The notes under the pieces are model-generated. The model ran no database searches. It had not been told where the DNA came from and saw only the letters and a list, made by a program, of their open reading frames with translations. This document shows, one piece after another, positions 5,233-12,617 of a stretch of 15,411 nt of DNA. This stretch comes from Verrucomicrobiaceae bacterium (lineage in GTDB: Bacteria; Verrucomicrobiota; Verrucomicrobiae; Verrucomicrobiales; Akkermansiaceae). The translations under genes were made by a program, and so were the position numbers. Every line of letters starts with the position of its first letter. Within the stretch, counting starts at the first letter, position 1. The stretch spans positions 1 to 15,411 of the forward strand of contig RPOS01000295.1 of assembly GCA_003820635.1 (NCBI GenBank). Reading direction: 5' to 3'.

Positions 5233-5889
5233 ATGGCACTCGCGCACTCATACTCATCCGTTAAAGATTTTGAGGGGTGCCCGCGTCGGTACCACGAAGT
5301 CCGCATTCTCAAGAAGTTCAAGTCACAAGACACCGAGGCCACGCTATACGGCACCGCTGTGCATAAAGCATTCGAAGACTACATCCGGGACGACACGCCG
5401 TTGCCCGCGCAGTTCAAGATGTTTGAGCTGTTCGTAGCGCCGCTGAAGAAAGTTAAAGGCGACGTGCTGTGCGAACAAAAGATGGCCATCCGTGCCGATT
5501 TCACACCGTGTGACTTTTTCGATAAGGCTGTATGGTTCCGAGGCGTGCCCGACTTCTTGGCGATCAACAAGACCAAAGCCCGAGTAGCGGACTACAAAAC
5601 CGGGAAGTCTGCGCGCTTTGCAGACCCCGACCAGCTAGAGCTGATGGCGGCAATGGTCATGGCGCACTACCCAGAAGTGCAAACCGTGTCCGGCATCTTG
5701 TTGTTTGTGGTGGCCGCGAAAGTAGTTAAGTCAGAATATACGCGAGCTGACCTCCCGAACATCTGGTCAAAGTGGGCGGGACGCGCTAGTATGATCGAGT
5801 CAGCAGTGGAACACGGTGCGTGGGGGGCGAAGCCCTCCCCATTGTGTCGCTTCTGTCCGGTAAGCAACGAGGCATGCGAGCATCGGTAG
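5233..5889 (+). CDS. Cas4/RecB-like PD-(D/E)XK nuclease with predicted Fe-S cluster
   Basis: In this 218-residue protein the nuclease core is visible as LYGTAVHKAFEDY (motif with His), GVPDFLA (D107), VADYKTGK (D120, K122 of the DxK motif) and DQLELMAAM (the QxxxY-like helix). A single Cys near the N-terminus (C16, in FEGCPRRY) and three near the C-terminus (C205, C208, C215) match the 1+3 arrangement that holds a 4Fe-4S cluster in Cas4 and AddB. The length fits stand-alone phage Cas4-like exonucleases. No cas1 or cas2 gene or repeat array is near, so a role in phage recombination or DNA end processing is more likely than CRISPR adaptation. It sits directly behind the polymerase. Confidence 0.9.
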   Translation: MALAHSYSSVKDFEGCPRRYHEVRILKKFKSQDTEATLYGTAVHKAFEDYIRDDTPLPAQFKMFELFVAPLKKVKGDVLCEQKMAIRADFTPCDFFDKAVWFRGVPDFLAINKTKARVADYKTGKSARFADPDQLELMAAMVMAHYPEVQTVSGILLFVVAAKVVKSEYTRADLPNIWSKWAGRASMIESAVEHGAWGAKPSPLCRFCPVSNEACEHR

Positions 5890-5921
5890 GGCTCTGGACC
5901 CTAGCCAACGGTGGGATAAAA

Positions 5922-5976
5922 CCGTGGCAGTTGTAGGCAGGTTCCTCCCTAGGAATCTCCCCTGCTGATACAACGG
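5922..5976 (+). other. Noncoding segment with nested inverted repeats upstream of the HNH gene
   Basis: The 128-base gap 5890-6017 has no credible ORF. Within it, nested complementary arms occur in order: CCG 5922-5924 with CGG 5974-5976, TTGTA 5931-5935 with TACAA 5969-5973, GCAGG 5937-5941 with CCTGC 5961-5965, and TTCCT 5942-5946 with AGGAA 5951-5955 (loop CCCT). Together they form one long, interrupted hairpin. A separate ACGGT/ACCGT pair lies just upstream (5908-5925 region) and would compete with the outermost pairs. A structured RNA or leader is possible, but no known RNA family is recognised. Confidence 0.45.
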
Positions 5977-6017
5977 ACACTCCGGAAAGACGGGGCGCAC
6001 TCTTCCTTGGAGCTGTC

Positions 6018-6275
6018 ATGGCCGCAAAACCACGTAATTACAAGCGTGAATACGAGTTGTATCAGGGCACCCCGGAGCAGTTGAAGAAGCAATCCGAGCG
6101 CCATAAAGCTCGCCGTGCGTATGTAAAAGCGAACGGCCCTGTGCCTGCCAGCATGGACATTGACCACGTGAAGCCTTTGAGCAAAGGCGGCACCAGCAAA
6201 CTAAGCAATCTACGGGCTGTGCCCAAGTCGAAGAACAGAAGCTTTGCGCGTACCAGTACGAACAAAGTCAAATAA
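6018..6275 (+). CDS. Small HNH endonuclease
   Basis: This 85-residue, strongly basic protein has the N-terminal segment NYKREYELYQGTPEQ common in small phage HNH proteins. The HNH core is IDHVKPLSKGGTSKLSNLR, with D49/H50, N64 and the final N73. It is the size of free-standing HNH proteins found near phage replication or packaging genes, which nick or cut DNA; some act as homing enzymes. GGAG (6009-6012) before ATG 6018 is the ribosome site. It is preceded by the longest noncoding gap of the window, with inverted repeats, so it may be a mobile insertion between the nuclease and the helicase gene, but this is inference. Confidence 0.9.
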   Translation: MAAKPRNYKREYELYQGTPEQLKKQSERHKARRAYVKANGPVPASMDIDHVKPLSKGGTSKLSNLRAVPKSKNRSFARTSTNKVK

Positions 6276-6301
6276 CGCAGGCTTACAGTTAGGGAAGTTG
6301 C

Positions 6302-7846
6302 ATGCAGATCGTGGAGAACCGCGCACTGCTCTTTGTCACGCGCAAAGCAGATCAGATTAAAGCCCTGATTCCGAAGTCGCACATCATCGAGCGCAATGGC
6401 GCGTTGGCAAAGATACTCGTCAACTGGGGCCCGGACGAGGTGCAGATTCTGCGCAACCTCAAGATCAAAGCGCCGCCGCATCCCATACTGGGTACTTACG
6501 ATTGGCCCGGCGTCTACACGCCGTTCGAGCATCAGCGCACCACGGCTGCGTTTCTGGCCACACACCCACGGTGTTTTTGCTTTAACGAGCCCGGCACAGG
6601 CAAGACTAGCGCTGCCGCATGGGCAGCTGACTACCTCATGAACAAAGGCCGCGTGAAGCGCGTGCTGGTGATCTGCCCGGTGTCGATCATGGACACCGCG
6701 TGGCGGGCGGACTTGTTCCGTACGGTGATGCACAGGACAGTGGCGATTGCCACAGGGGACAGAAGAAAACGCGAGGCCGTAATCGCGGGGAACTACGAAG
6801 TCGTCATTATCAATTTCGACGGCGTAAAGGTAGTCACTCCGGCACTCGCGGCAGGAGAATTCGATCTTATCATTGTCGACGAAGCCAATGCAGTAAAAAG
6901 CGTATCGACTGACCGCTGGAAGGCGCTCGCCTCGCTCATTCGCGCCGATACTCGGCTGTGGATGATGACCGGCACACCGGCCTCTCAGTCGCCGCTCGAC
7001 GCGTACGGGCTAGCTAAGTTGGTCAATCCTGACAACGTACCTCGATTCTTTGGGGCATGGCGCGATAAAGTCATGACCAAGATCACGCAATACAAATGGG
7101 TGCCACGTAATGACTCTCAGACTATTGTGCATGACGCGCTACAGCCGGCTATTCGGTTCACGAAAGAAGAGTGCTTGGACCTGCCCGATCTGCTCTATGC
7201 GACCCGGGAAGTGCCCCTTACACCGCAGCAACAGAAATACTACAACGCCATCAAGCAAGAGATGATTACTCGGGCTGCCGGAGAAGAGATCACGGCGGCT
7301 AATGCCGCTGGCATGCTCAACAAGCTCCTGCAAATCTCGGCTGGGTGCGCGTATACCGACTCCAAAGAAGTCATTCAGTTTGACATCAAGAACCGTCTGG
7401 CGGAGCTGGTCAGCATCATCGAGCAAACCGACCGCAAGGTGTTGGTGTTCGTGCCATTCCGGCACGTGATCGACATGCTGCGCGACGAGCTTACCGCCTT
7501 CACCGTAGACACTATCCACGGCGGCGTAGCCGCAGGCGCTCGGGCGGATATTATCAAACGCTTCCAGACCCAAGACAGCCCGCAGGTGTTGCTGCTGGTG
7601 CCGCAGGCCACAGCGCATGGCATCACGCTTACCCGCGCCGATCAGGTGGTGTGGTGGGGGCCGGTGTCTTCCACCGAGATGTACCTGCAAGCCAACGCTC
7701 GAGCGCACCGCCAAGGCCAGACACGCAACGTCACGGTCACGCACCTGCAAGGCAGCCCTGTCGAGAAACGAATGTACGCCATGCTTCAGAACAAAATCGA
7801 CTTGCATCAATCGCTAGTTGACCTGTATAAACAGGAGATAAGTTAA
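6302..7846 (+). CDS. SNF2-type superfamily 2 helicase/translocase
   Basis: The 514-residue protein has the full SF2/SNF2 motif set: EHQRTTAAFL (Q-like motif), Walker A NEPGTGKT (95-102), VLVICPVS (motif Ia), Walker B IIVDEAN (193-196, DEAN rather than DEAH/DEAD), MTGTP (motif III, 222-226), VLVFVPF (motif IV), and motif VI RAHRQGQTRNV (467 on). The HRxGQ form of motif VI is characteristic of SNF2 proteins. The size is that of the compact phage versions, with no extra nuclease domain. SNF2 enzymes move on double-stranded DNA rather than unwind it, so a role in remodelling, branch migration or recombination is likely. AGGGAAG at about 6292 serves as ribosome site. Confidence 0.93.
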   Translation: MQIVENRALLFVTRKADQIKALIPKSHIIERNGALAKILVNWGPDEVQILRNLKIKAPPHPILGTYDWPGVYTPFEHQRTTAAFLATHPRCFCFNEPGTGKTSAAAWAADYLMNKGRVKRVLVICPVSIMDTAWRADLFRTVMHRTVAIATGDRRKREAVIAGNYEVVIINFDGVKVVTPALAAGEFDLIIVDEANAVKSVSTDRWKALASLIRADTRLWMMTGTPASQSPLDAYGLAKLVNPDNVPRFFGAWRDKVMTKITQYKWVPRNDSQTIVHDALQPAIRFTKEECLDLPDLLYATREVPLTPQQQKYYNAIKQEMITRAAGEEITAANAAGMLNKLLQISAGCAYTDSKEVIQFDIKNRLAELVSIIEQTDRKVLVFVPFRHVIDMLRDELTAFTVDTIHGGVAAGARADIIKRFQTQDSPQVLLLVPQATAHGITLTRADQVVWWGPVSSTEMYLQANARAHRQGQTRNVTVTHLQGSPVEKRMYAMLQNKIDLHQSLVDLYKQEIS

Positions 7847-7871
7847 CTGTGTTAATACCAAGGAGACCACG

Positions 7872-8258
7872 ATGGACGCTGCGAAATTAGTACAAGTTTA
7901 TTTGAAGATGCGAGACGCTAAGGAATTGATGGTACGAGAGCACGAGACGAAGCTATCCGAACTGACCGCACAGATGGAAACGATTGAACAGGAACTTTTG
8001 GAAATCTGCAAAGCCACAGGACAAGACGGCGGCAAGACCACGTACGGGTCTTTCTCCAAGACGATCAAGACGCGCTATTGGACAAACGATTGGGACAACA
8101 TGTATGGATTCATCAAGGAAAACGATGTGCCGCAGATTCTCGAACGACGAATCCACCAAGGAAATTTTAAGGAATTCATGGAAGCAAACCCTGATAAGCT
8201 GCCAGTCGGCTTGAACGTTGACTCGAAGTACAGCATCACTGTACGTCGGGCAAAGTGA
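7872..8258 (+). CDS. Conserved phage protein with N-terminal coiled coil (unknown function)
   Basis: In this 128-residue protein, residues 15-48 form a probable coiled coil (EHETKLSELTAQMETIEQEL). A conserved-looking C-terminal part carries TRYWTNDWDNMYGFI, then LERRIHQGNFKEFME, then PVGLNVDSKYSITVRR. I recall this RYW(T)..DW...ERRIHQ...LPVGLNVD pattern as a conserved hypothetical protein next to replication genes in several podovirus-like phages, but not with an assigned role. The layout resembles Gam-like or other small DNA-end-binding proteins, though no direct motif supports that. AAGGAG (7859-7864) gives a strong ribosome site before ATG 7872. It sits between the SNF2 gene and the SSB candidate. 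Confidence 0.85.
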   Translation: MDAAKLVQVYLKMRDAKELMVREHETKLSELTAQMETIEQELLEICKATGQDGGKTTYGSFSKTIKTRYWTNDWDNMYGFIKENDVPQILERRIHQGNFKEFMEANPDKLPVGLNVDSKYSITVRRAK

Positions 8259-8290
8259 CGCCTATACCCAATTAACCAAAAGGAACAACC

Positions 8291-9199
8291 ATGAGCAATC
8301 TGACTCTATTCAATTCCGGCGTATCCCTGCCTGACTACCTGCGCAACGAAGACGACATCACCAAGTCACTGGCGGGGCAAAGCAACTCCAAAACCATCCC
8401 CATCAAAGGCGGCGTGTGGCGCATGGTGTCCGGTGGCGAGGAGATTGCCCGCAACGAAGACCGTGCCATGAATGTCGTGATCGTGGCCGCTGCCAAGACT
8501 AATTCCCGTACGTTCTTCATCGGCAAATACGAAGAAGGCAAAGACGTGGGTCCGACTTGCTGGTCTGCCGATGGTGTTAAACCCAACGAAGAAGTGCCTG
8601 CCGAGCAGCGTCAGTTTGATAATTGCGCCAACTGCCCGCAGAACATCGAAGGCTCCGGCGACGGCAAGACCCGCGCCTGCCGCTTCAGCCGTCGCTTGGC
8701 TGTGTCCCTTGAGAACGACATCGGTGGTGACGTCTATCGCCTGCAACTGCCAGCCAAGTCTATCTTCGGCAAGCCGGTTGATGGCAAGATGAGCCTGCAA
8801 GCCTATGCCAACTTCCTGTCCGGTCACGGTGTGCCGATCAGCGGCGTGGTGACTGAGATGCGTTTCGATACTGCCGAGGCTGTGCCGGTGCTGCGCTTCA
8901 AGGCCGTGCGTCCGCTGACTCGCGAAGAGTGGGAGTTGTCGAAAGCTTCAGGTGTTTCTGAGGAAGCCCGCCGAGCAATCGAGTTCAAGTTTGCGGTCAA
9001 AGCTGACAAGACCCCGGCACTGCCCGTCGCGTTCACGCAGAGCCCAGCAGCAGTTGAGGTGGCAAAAGTAGAGAGTTCTATCGAAGAAGTAGTAGAACCG
9101 GTTAAAAGGACCAAGAAAGTAGTTGTTCCTGACGTACCCACAGATAAGCCGAATGTTTCGGATATTCTGAGCGACTGGAGCACGGACGACGATGAGTGA
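8291..9199 (+). CDS. Probable phage single-stranded DNA-binding protein
   Basis: This 302-residue protein has an acidic C-terminal tail (DILSDWSTDDDE), the hallmark of phage and bacterial SSBs that recruit replication partners. It is preceded by a low-complexity Val/Lys/Glu linker (about 250-285). The N-terminal part carries four Cys (C90, C112, C115, C130) in the pattern CWSADG ... NCANCPQN ... ACRFSRR, which could bind zinc as in T4 gp32, but this is inference. Its position between the SNF2/coiled-coil genes and the primase fits. No OB-fold signature can be proven by eye, so it is named by tail, size and neighbourhood. AAGGAAC before ATG 8291 is the ribosome site. Confidence 0.65.
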   Translation: MSNLTLFNSGVSLPDYLRNEDDITKSLAGQSNSKTIPIKGGVWRMVSGGEEIARNEDRAMNVVIVAAAKTNSRTFFIGKYEEGKDVGPTCWSADGVKPNEEVPAEQRQFDNCANCPQNIEGSGDGKTRACRFSRRLAVSLENDIGGDVYRLQLPAKSIFGKPVDGKMSLQAYANFLSGHGVPISGVVTEMRFDTAEAVPVLRFKAVRPLTREEWELSKASGVSEEARRAIEFKFAVKADKTPALPVAFTQSPAAVEVAKVESSIEEVVEPVKRTKKVVVPDVPTDKPNVSDILSDWSTDDDE

Positions 9200-9434
9200 T
9201 TCACGCGGGTATAGCACAGCGCTAGTACAGCAAGTGGCTGCGGCTGACCCGTCGTTGCCGACTATCCGCCTAGCCAAAGTGTGCATTGACCGAGGCGTCT
9301 CGGTCTGGGAGGTGTCACGAAAGCTAGGCGTTAGTCGGCCTATCATCTATCAGTGGTTTCGTGGGAAAGTAACCCCTCGAACCAAGCATTTAGAACAGAT
9401 TCTTATTTTGGTTTCTCAACTTGAGTCGGCATAA
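9192..9434 (+). CDS. Small HTH (Cro/C1-like) DNA-binding protein
   Basis: The 80-residue protein has a helix-turn-helix near residues 37-60 (VSVWEVSRKLGVSRPIIYQWFRG), followed by a linker and a C-terminal helix (HLEQILILVSQLES). This fits a single-domain XRE/Cro-type protein that could act as a transcription regulator of the operon. Its ATG overlaps the end of the SSB candidate by 8 bases (ATGAGTGA, 9192-9199), so the two are translationally coupled. The gene is followed by a 101-base noncoding leader before the primase, a natural place for its operator, although no binding site has been shown. Confidence 0.85.
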   Translation: MSDSRGYSTALVQQVAAADPSLPTIRLAKVCIDRGVSVWEVSRKLGVSRPIIYQWFRGKVTPRTKHLEQILILVSQLESA

Positions 9435-9535
9435 TCAGTATCGAGGCTAGGCTGCGCTGATCCCGTAGCGACGAGGCGGACCACGGGGCCGCCGCCTCAC
9501 CTTTTCCCCGCTAACCGAATCCCGTGTGAGGCTAC
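9435..9535 (+). promoter_or_regulatory. Leader before the primase gene with a GC-rich hairpin and competing pairings
   Basis: The strongest hairpin is GAGGCGG (9473-9479) with CCGCCTC (9492-9498), a 7-bp GC-rich stem followed 2 bases later by CTTTTCC, so it may be a weak Rho-independent terminator. The loop sequence CACGGGG (9482-9488) can instead pair with CCCCG (9506-9510), with CCCGTG (9521-9526, beside the ribosome site), or with CCCGT (9462-9466). GAGGCTA occurs twice (9443-9449, 9528-9534). Such mutually exclusive folds are typical of attenuators, but none is proven. Confidence 0.4.
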
Positions 9536-12403
9536 GTGAGCACCACCTTCCTAGACGCCATACTGCCGTCTGCTGGTACGTATTGTGTTGCACGTATCAA
9601 CAGCAAAAATAAAAAAGCAGTCCAACATAGGTTTTGCAGTACCAAAGAAGAAGCATCTCAAGCAGCTCAGGAGATGAACAAAGAGTTCTGGAATGTGTAT
9701 GTGGCAATGGCTACGTACGCAGACCCTGCGGCAGGTCGCACTGCCGCAAATGCAGTTGAGATGAAGTGCCTGTTCCTTGAGCTCGATAGCCATGACGGCG
9801 TGCCGTATGCGACGCCATCCGAGGCCAGCAAGGCGCTTAAAAAGTTTGTCGTAGACACTGGCCTGCCCAAGCCCACAATCGTGTTCTCAGGGCGCGGGGT
9901 GCAGGCATACTGGGCATTCACCGAGCCTGTTCCGATTGCGGAGTGGGTGCCGGTCGCACGGGCGCTCAAGGCGTTCTGTTTCGCCCACGGTCTGAAGATC
10001 GACCCGCAGGTGACGGGTGACGCTGCACGTGTCATGCGCATGCCCGGCACGGTTAACTACAACTCTCCAGATCAGCCGCTGGCGGTGCTGGTACACCTCG
10101 GCCAGCCTGCGCCGTTCTCGGTGTTTCGTTCGTGGTTCCCGGCCCCTGCCTCTGAGCTTGTGCCTGCGGCAGCACTGGGTATGGACGACATCACTGCCTC
10201 GTTAGCGCGCAGCGGTGGCGATCTGCCGGACTGTGAGTTCTCGCTGTTGCTCGACAAGAGCCTGCGTGGGGCTGGCTGTGCGCAGGTCAAGCATGCCTAT
10301 GAGCAACAAGCGTCAGTGGTGGAGCCCCTGTGGCGGGCTGTGCTGTCGGTCGCTGCCACCTGCGTGGATGCCGATATTGCGATACATACCGTGTCTGAGG
10401 AGCACCCGGATTATTCCCCCGGGGCGACTATCGATAAAGCTCAGCGCGTTACCGGCAAGCCGTACACCTGCCAGTGGTTTCGGGATAACTACCCTGAGAA
10501 CTGCAAGGGGTGCACGCACAAGATCACCAGCCCCATCATGCTGGGGCGCATGGTTCCGGCTGCACCTGTTGTGGTCGAGGACGGTGCCGAGGTCTACAAG
10601 GTCGAGCACACCATCCCGGACGCAGACGGCGCGCATCTGGAAGTGACGGTCAATATCCCGGTCTATCCGTTCCCCTACTATCGGGGCGCATCGGGCGGGG
10701 TGTACTGCAAGAAGACTGACGCCGACGGCGAGGAGACAGTCATCGAGGTCTATCCTCAAGACTTATACCTCACCAACCGATTCTACGATTCGGACGACCA
10801 CGGCGACGGCGAGGGCGAACTACTGGGCGTCTGTCTGCACCTACCCCACGACGGCGTGCGTGTTTTCTACGCCCCTGCCACAGCCCTTCTTAATCGGGAG
10901 AAACTGCAAACTACACTGGTTAAGCACGGTGTCGTTGCCTACAGCAAACAATGGGATGTCATCATGGCCTACTTCGCTTCCGCAATTCGTAAGCTTCAAA
11001 AAGACGCCAGCGCCTGCAAGACCCGCAGCCAGATGGGGTGGACTCCTGATGAATCAGGTTTCGTTGTGGGTGAGATCGAATACACCATCGCGGGCCCCAA
11101 GCTCGCACCCCCTGCCAGCAGCACACGGCAGTTAGCCCCGGCCTTCCAGCCAGCAGGCAGTCTCGAAGAATGGAAATCAATCGCCAACTTCTACAACCGG
11201 CGCGGGCTTGAGCCGCATGCCTTCACGTTGTTCTGCGGCTTTGGCTCGGTGCTTATGCCGCTGCTGGGTGGTTTCGATGTGAAAGGTGCGGTTATCAATC
11301 TGGTGTCGAACGAATCCGGCACCGGCAAGACCACCGCCATGATGGTCAAGGACTCCATCTTCGGTAATCCAGCCAAGCTGCTGGGCTCCTCAGACGATAC
11401 CTACTTGGCCAAGTTCCAGCACATCGGCATGCTGAACAACATCAGCCCGTCATTCGATGAGATGACCAATACCAAACCCGAGGAGCTGTCCGATTTCATT
11501 TACTCGGTCACGCGAGGCCGCGCTCGGCACCGGATGGATTCGCAGGCTAACAAGCTGCGGAACAATAACACCACGTGGAGCAGCATCGTCGTCACCTCCA
11601 GCAACTCGGTGTTCTCCGATGCCATCAGCAGCATCAAGGCAACGTCTGGTGGTGAGCAAGCCCGACTCATCGACATCTACGTAGCAGGCAGTGCCGACAT
11701 CTCCAAGACTGAGGCGGATGAAATCTTCCGCAAGCTCGCTAGCAACTACGGCGTTGCCGGGCCGATCTTCGTCAGCTTCGTCCTGAAGAACAAAGCGCTG
11801 GTCATTGAGACACTGCACCAGATGCAGCGCAAGATCGATGAGACGCTGAACTTGGACAAGTCAGATCGCTTCCACTCCGGCACGTTGGCATGCTCCTTCA
11901 CCGGTGCCTACTTCGCACGTCAGATAGGGCTGATCGACATCGAGATCGCGCCGGTCTATCAGTACATGCTCAAAGAGCTGGCAGGCGTCAAGATTTCGAA
12001 CAAGGCGTCCGTCAGCCACGGTGACTCCCTCGCAGCGGAAATCCTTGGCCGATACATCAACGACAACTTGTCCAACGCCCTCATCATCGAGTCGCCCAAA
12101 AACGGGCTGCCCTCAGCCCCGATTGAGGCACCACGCAATGCGCTGAAGTTACGCTACGAGCCCGACCGCAAAGAGCTATGGATACCGGCACACGAGCTCC
12201 GTTCCTATCTGGTCGAGCATCAAGTCGATGTGCGGCAGACAATCAAAGGTCTGGTGAGCCTGAAGATCATAAAGAACGACGGCAAGGCGATAGCCAAGCG
12301 GATCGCAGCAGGATCAATCGGCAGCATGAGCGTGCCGTCCGTGCGCAGTTATTGTTTTGATAGCGATGCAGTGGGTGTAGCCAATGCGCTTGAAACTTCC
12401 TGA
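9536..12403 (+). CDS. Primase (AEP/RepB-like) fused to a DUF927-like P-loop ATPase/helicase
   Basis: This 955-residue protein starts at GTG 9536 behind a GAGG ribosome site (9528-9531). Residues about 75-180 show an archaeo-eukaryotic-type primase pattern: CLFLELDSHDG (D84, D87), SGRGVQAYWAF and VTGDAARVMRMPGTVNYN, as in RepB-like primases. A Cys-rich stretch NCKGCTHKI (around 320) may bind zinc. The C-terminal part carries INLVSNESGTGKTTAM (Walker A 592-600) and PSFDEMTN (Walker B 640-642), with a later SIVVTSSN sensor-like strand, resembling the DUF927 helicase-like domain. It would prime and probably unwind the replication fork in place of a DnaB/DnaG pair. No other primase is visible in the window. 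Confidence 0.85.
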   Translation: MSTTFLDAILPSAGTYCVARINSKNKKAVQHRFCSTKEEASQAAQEMNKEFWNVYVAMATYADPAAGRTAANAVEMKCLFLELDSHDGVPYATPSEASKALKKFVVDTGLPKPTIVFSGRGVQAYWAFTEPVPIAEWVPVARALKAFCFAHGLKIDPQVTGDAARVMRMPGTVNYNSPDQPLAVLVHLGQPAPFSVFRSWFPAPASELVPAAALGMDDITASLARSGGDLPDCEFSLLLDKSLRGAGCAQVKHAYEQQASVVEPLWRAVLSVAATCVDADIAIHTVSEEHPDYSPGATIDKAQRVTGKPYTCQWFRDNYPENCKGCTHKITSPIMLGRMVPAAPVVVEDGAEVYKVEHTIPDADGAHLEVTVNIPVYPFPYYRGASGGVYCKKTDADGEETVIEVYPQDLYLTNRFYDSDDHGDGEGELLGVCLHLPHDGVRVFYAPATALLNREKLQTTLVKHGVVAYSKQWDVIMAYFASAIRKLQKDASACKTRSQMGWTPDESGFVVGEIEYTIAGPKLAPPASSTRQLAPAFQPAGSLEEWKSIANFYNRRGLEPHAFTLFCGFGSVLMPLLGGFDVKGAVINLVSNESGTGKTTAMMVKDSIFGNPAKLLGSSDDTYLAKFQHIGMLNNISPSFDEMTNTKPEELSDFIYSVTRGRARHRMDSQANKLRNNNTTWSSIVVTSSNSVFSDAISSIKATSGGEQARLIDIYVAGSADISKTEADEIFRKLASNYGVAGPIFVSFVLKNKALVIETLHQMQRKIDETLNLDKSDRFHSGTLACSFTGAYFARQIGLIDIEIAPVYQYMLKELAGVKISNKASVSHGDSLAAEILGRYINDNLSNALIIESPKNGLPSAPIEAPRNALKLRYEPDRKELWIPAHELRSYLVEHQVDVRQTIKGLVSLKIIKNDGKAIAKRIAAGSIGSMSVPSVRSYCFDSDAVGVANALETS

Positions 12404-12617
12404 TGAGATCAGGATTCTGACCATCCTCGGTGCGCAATACTTCATCCCTTGGGAGGACGTGCGCAAGGGGTGTTCATTCTTCTTGCCGACAACAGCAACA
12501 GATAAGCAGGTGGCCGAACTACTGGCCCCTGCCGAAGAACATCTGCAAATCTCACTCGGTGTAGCTAACCGCTGCGAATACGGACGCTACGGCGTCCGTA
12601 TCTGGCGGCTTGAGTAG
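12384..12617 (+). CDS. Hypothetical small protein at the end of the replication operon
   Basis: This 77-residue protein of unknown family starts at ATG 12384, overlapping the primase gene by 20 bases. The sequence has LPDEIRILTILGAQYFIPWEDV, then FFLPTTATDKQVAELLA, then YGRYGVRIWRLE. The helix-rich first half and the terminal strand could form a small winged-helix-like fold, but this is only a guess. Its last codons contain a perfect 10-bp inverted repeat, and its stop codon (12615-12617) directly abuts the stop of the opposing virion gene. The coding call rests on the overlap, the full-length frame and the small-phage-gene context. Confidence 0.7.
   Translation: MRLKLPDEIRILTILGAQYFIPWEDVRKGCSFFLPTTATDKQVAELLAPAEEHLQISLGVANRCEYGRYGVRIWRLE
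12578..12601. terminator. Perfect 10-bp hairpin at the convergent operon junction
   Basis: ATACGGACGC (12578-12587), loop TACG, GCGTCCGTAT (12592-12601): the arms are fully complementary, and the hairpin lies inside the final codons of the + gene, 17 bases before the junction of the two opposing genes. Its position fits a bidirectional terminator. Neither side has a T-tract, so it could instead need Rho or block an opposing polymerase. The base pairing is seen directly; the role is inferred. Confidence 0.45.

Noticed and set aside
5233..5889. Cas4 of a CRISPR system
   Set aside because: No repeat array, cas1 or cas2 is present in the window. Phage Cas4-like nucleases without CRISPR are common.
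5890..6275. IscB with omega-RNA or a group I intron with HNH gene
   Set aside because: The HNH protein is 85 residues and lacks a RuvC or PLMP part, and no intron core or split flanking gene is seen; both neighbours are complete.
6062..7810. Minus-strand frames of 223 codons opposite the HNH and SNF2 genes
   Set aside because: They are antisense to intact HNH and SNF2 motifs and show no domain of their own.
7818..7857. Promoter before the 7872 gene (TTGACC with downstream TATAAA and TTAATA)
   Set aside because: The spacing between the boxes is wrong for every combination (2 or 28 bases rather than about 17), and most of the region is still coding.
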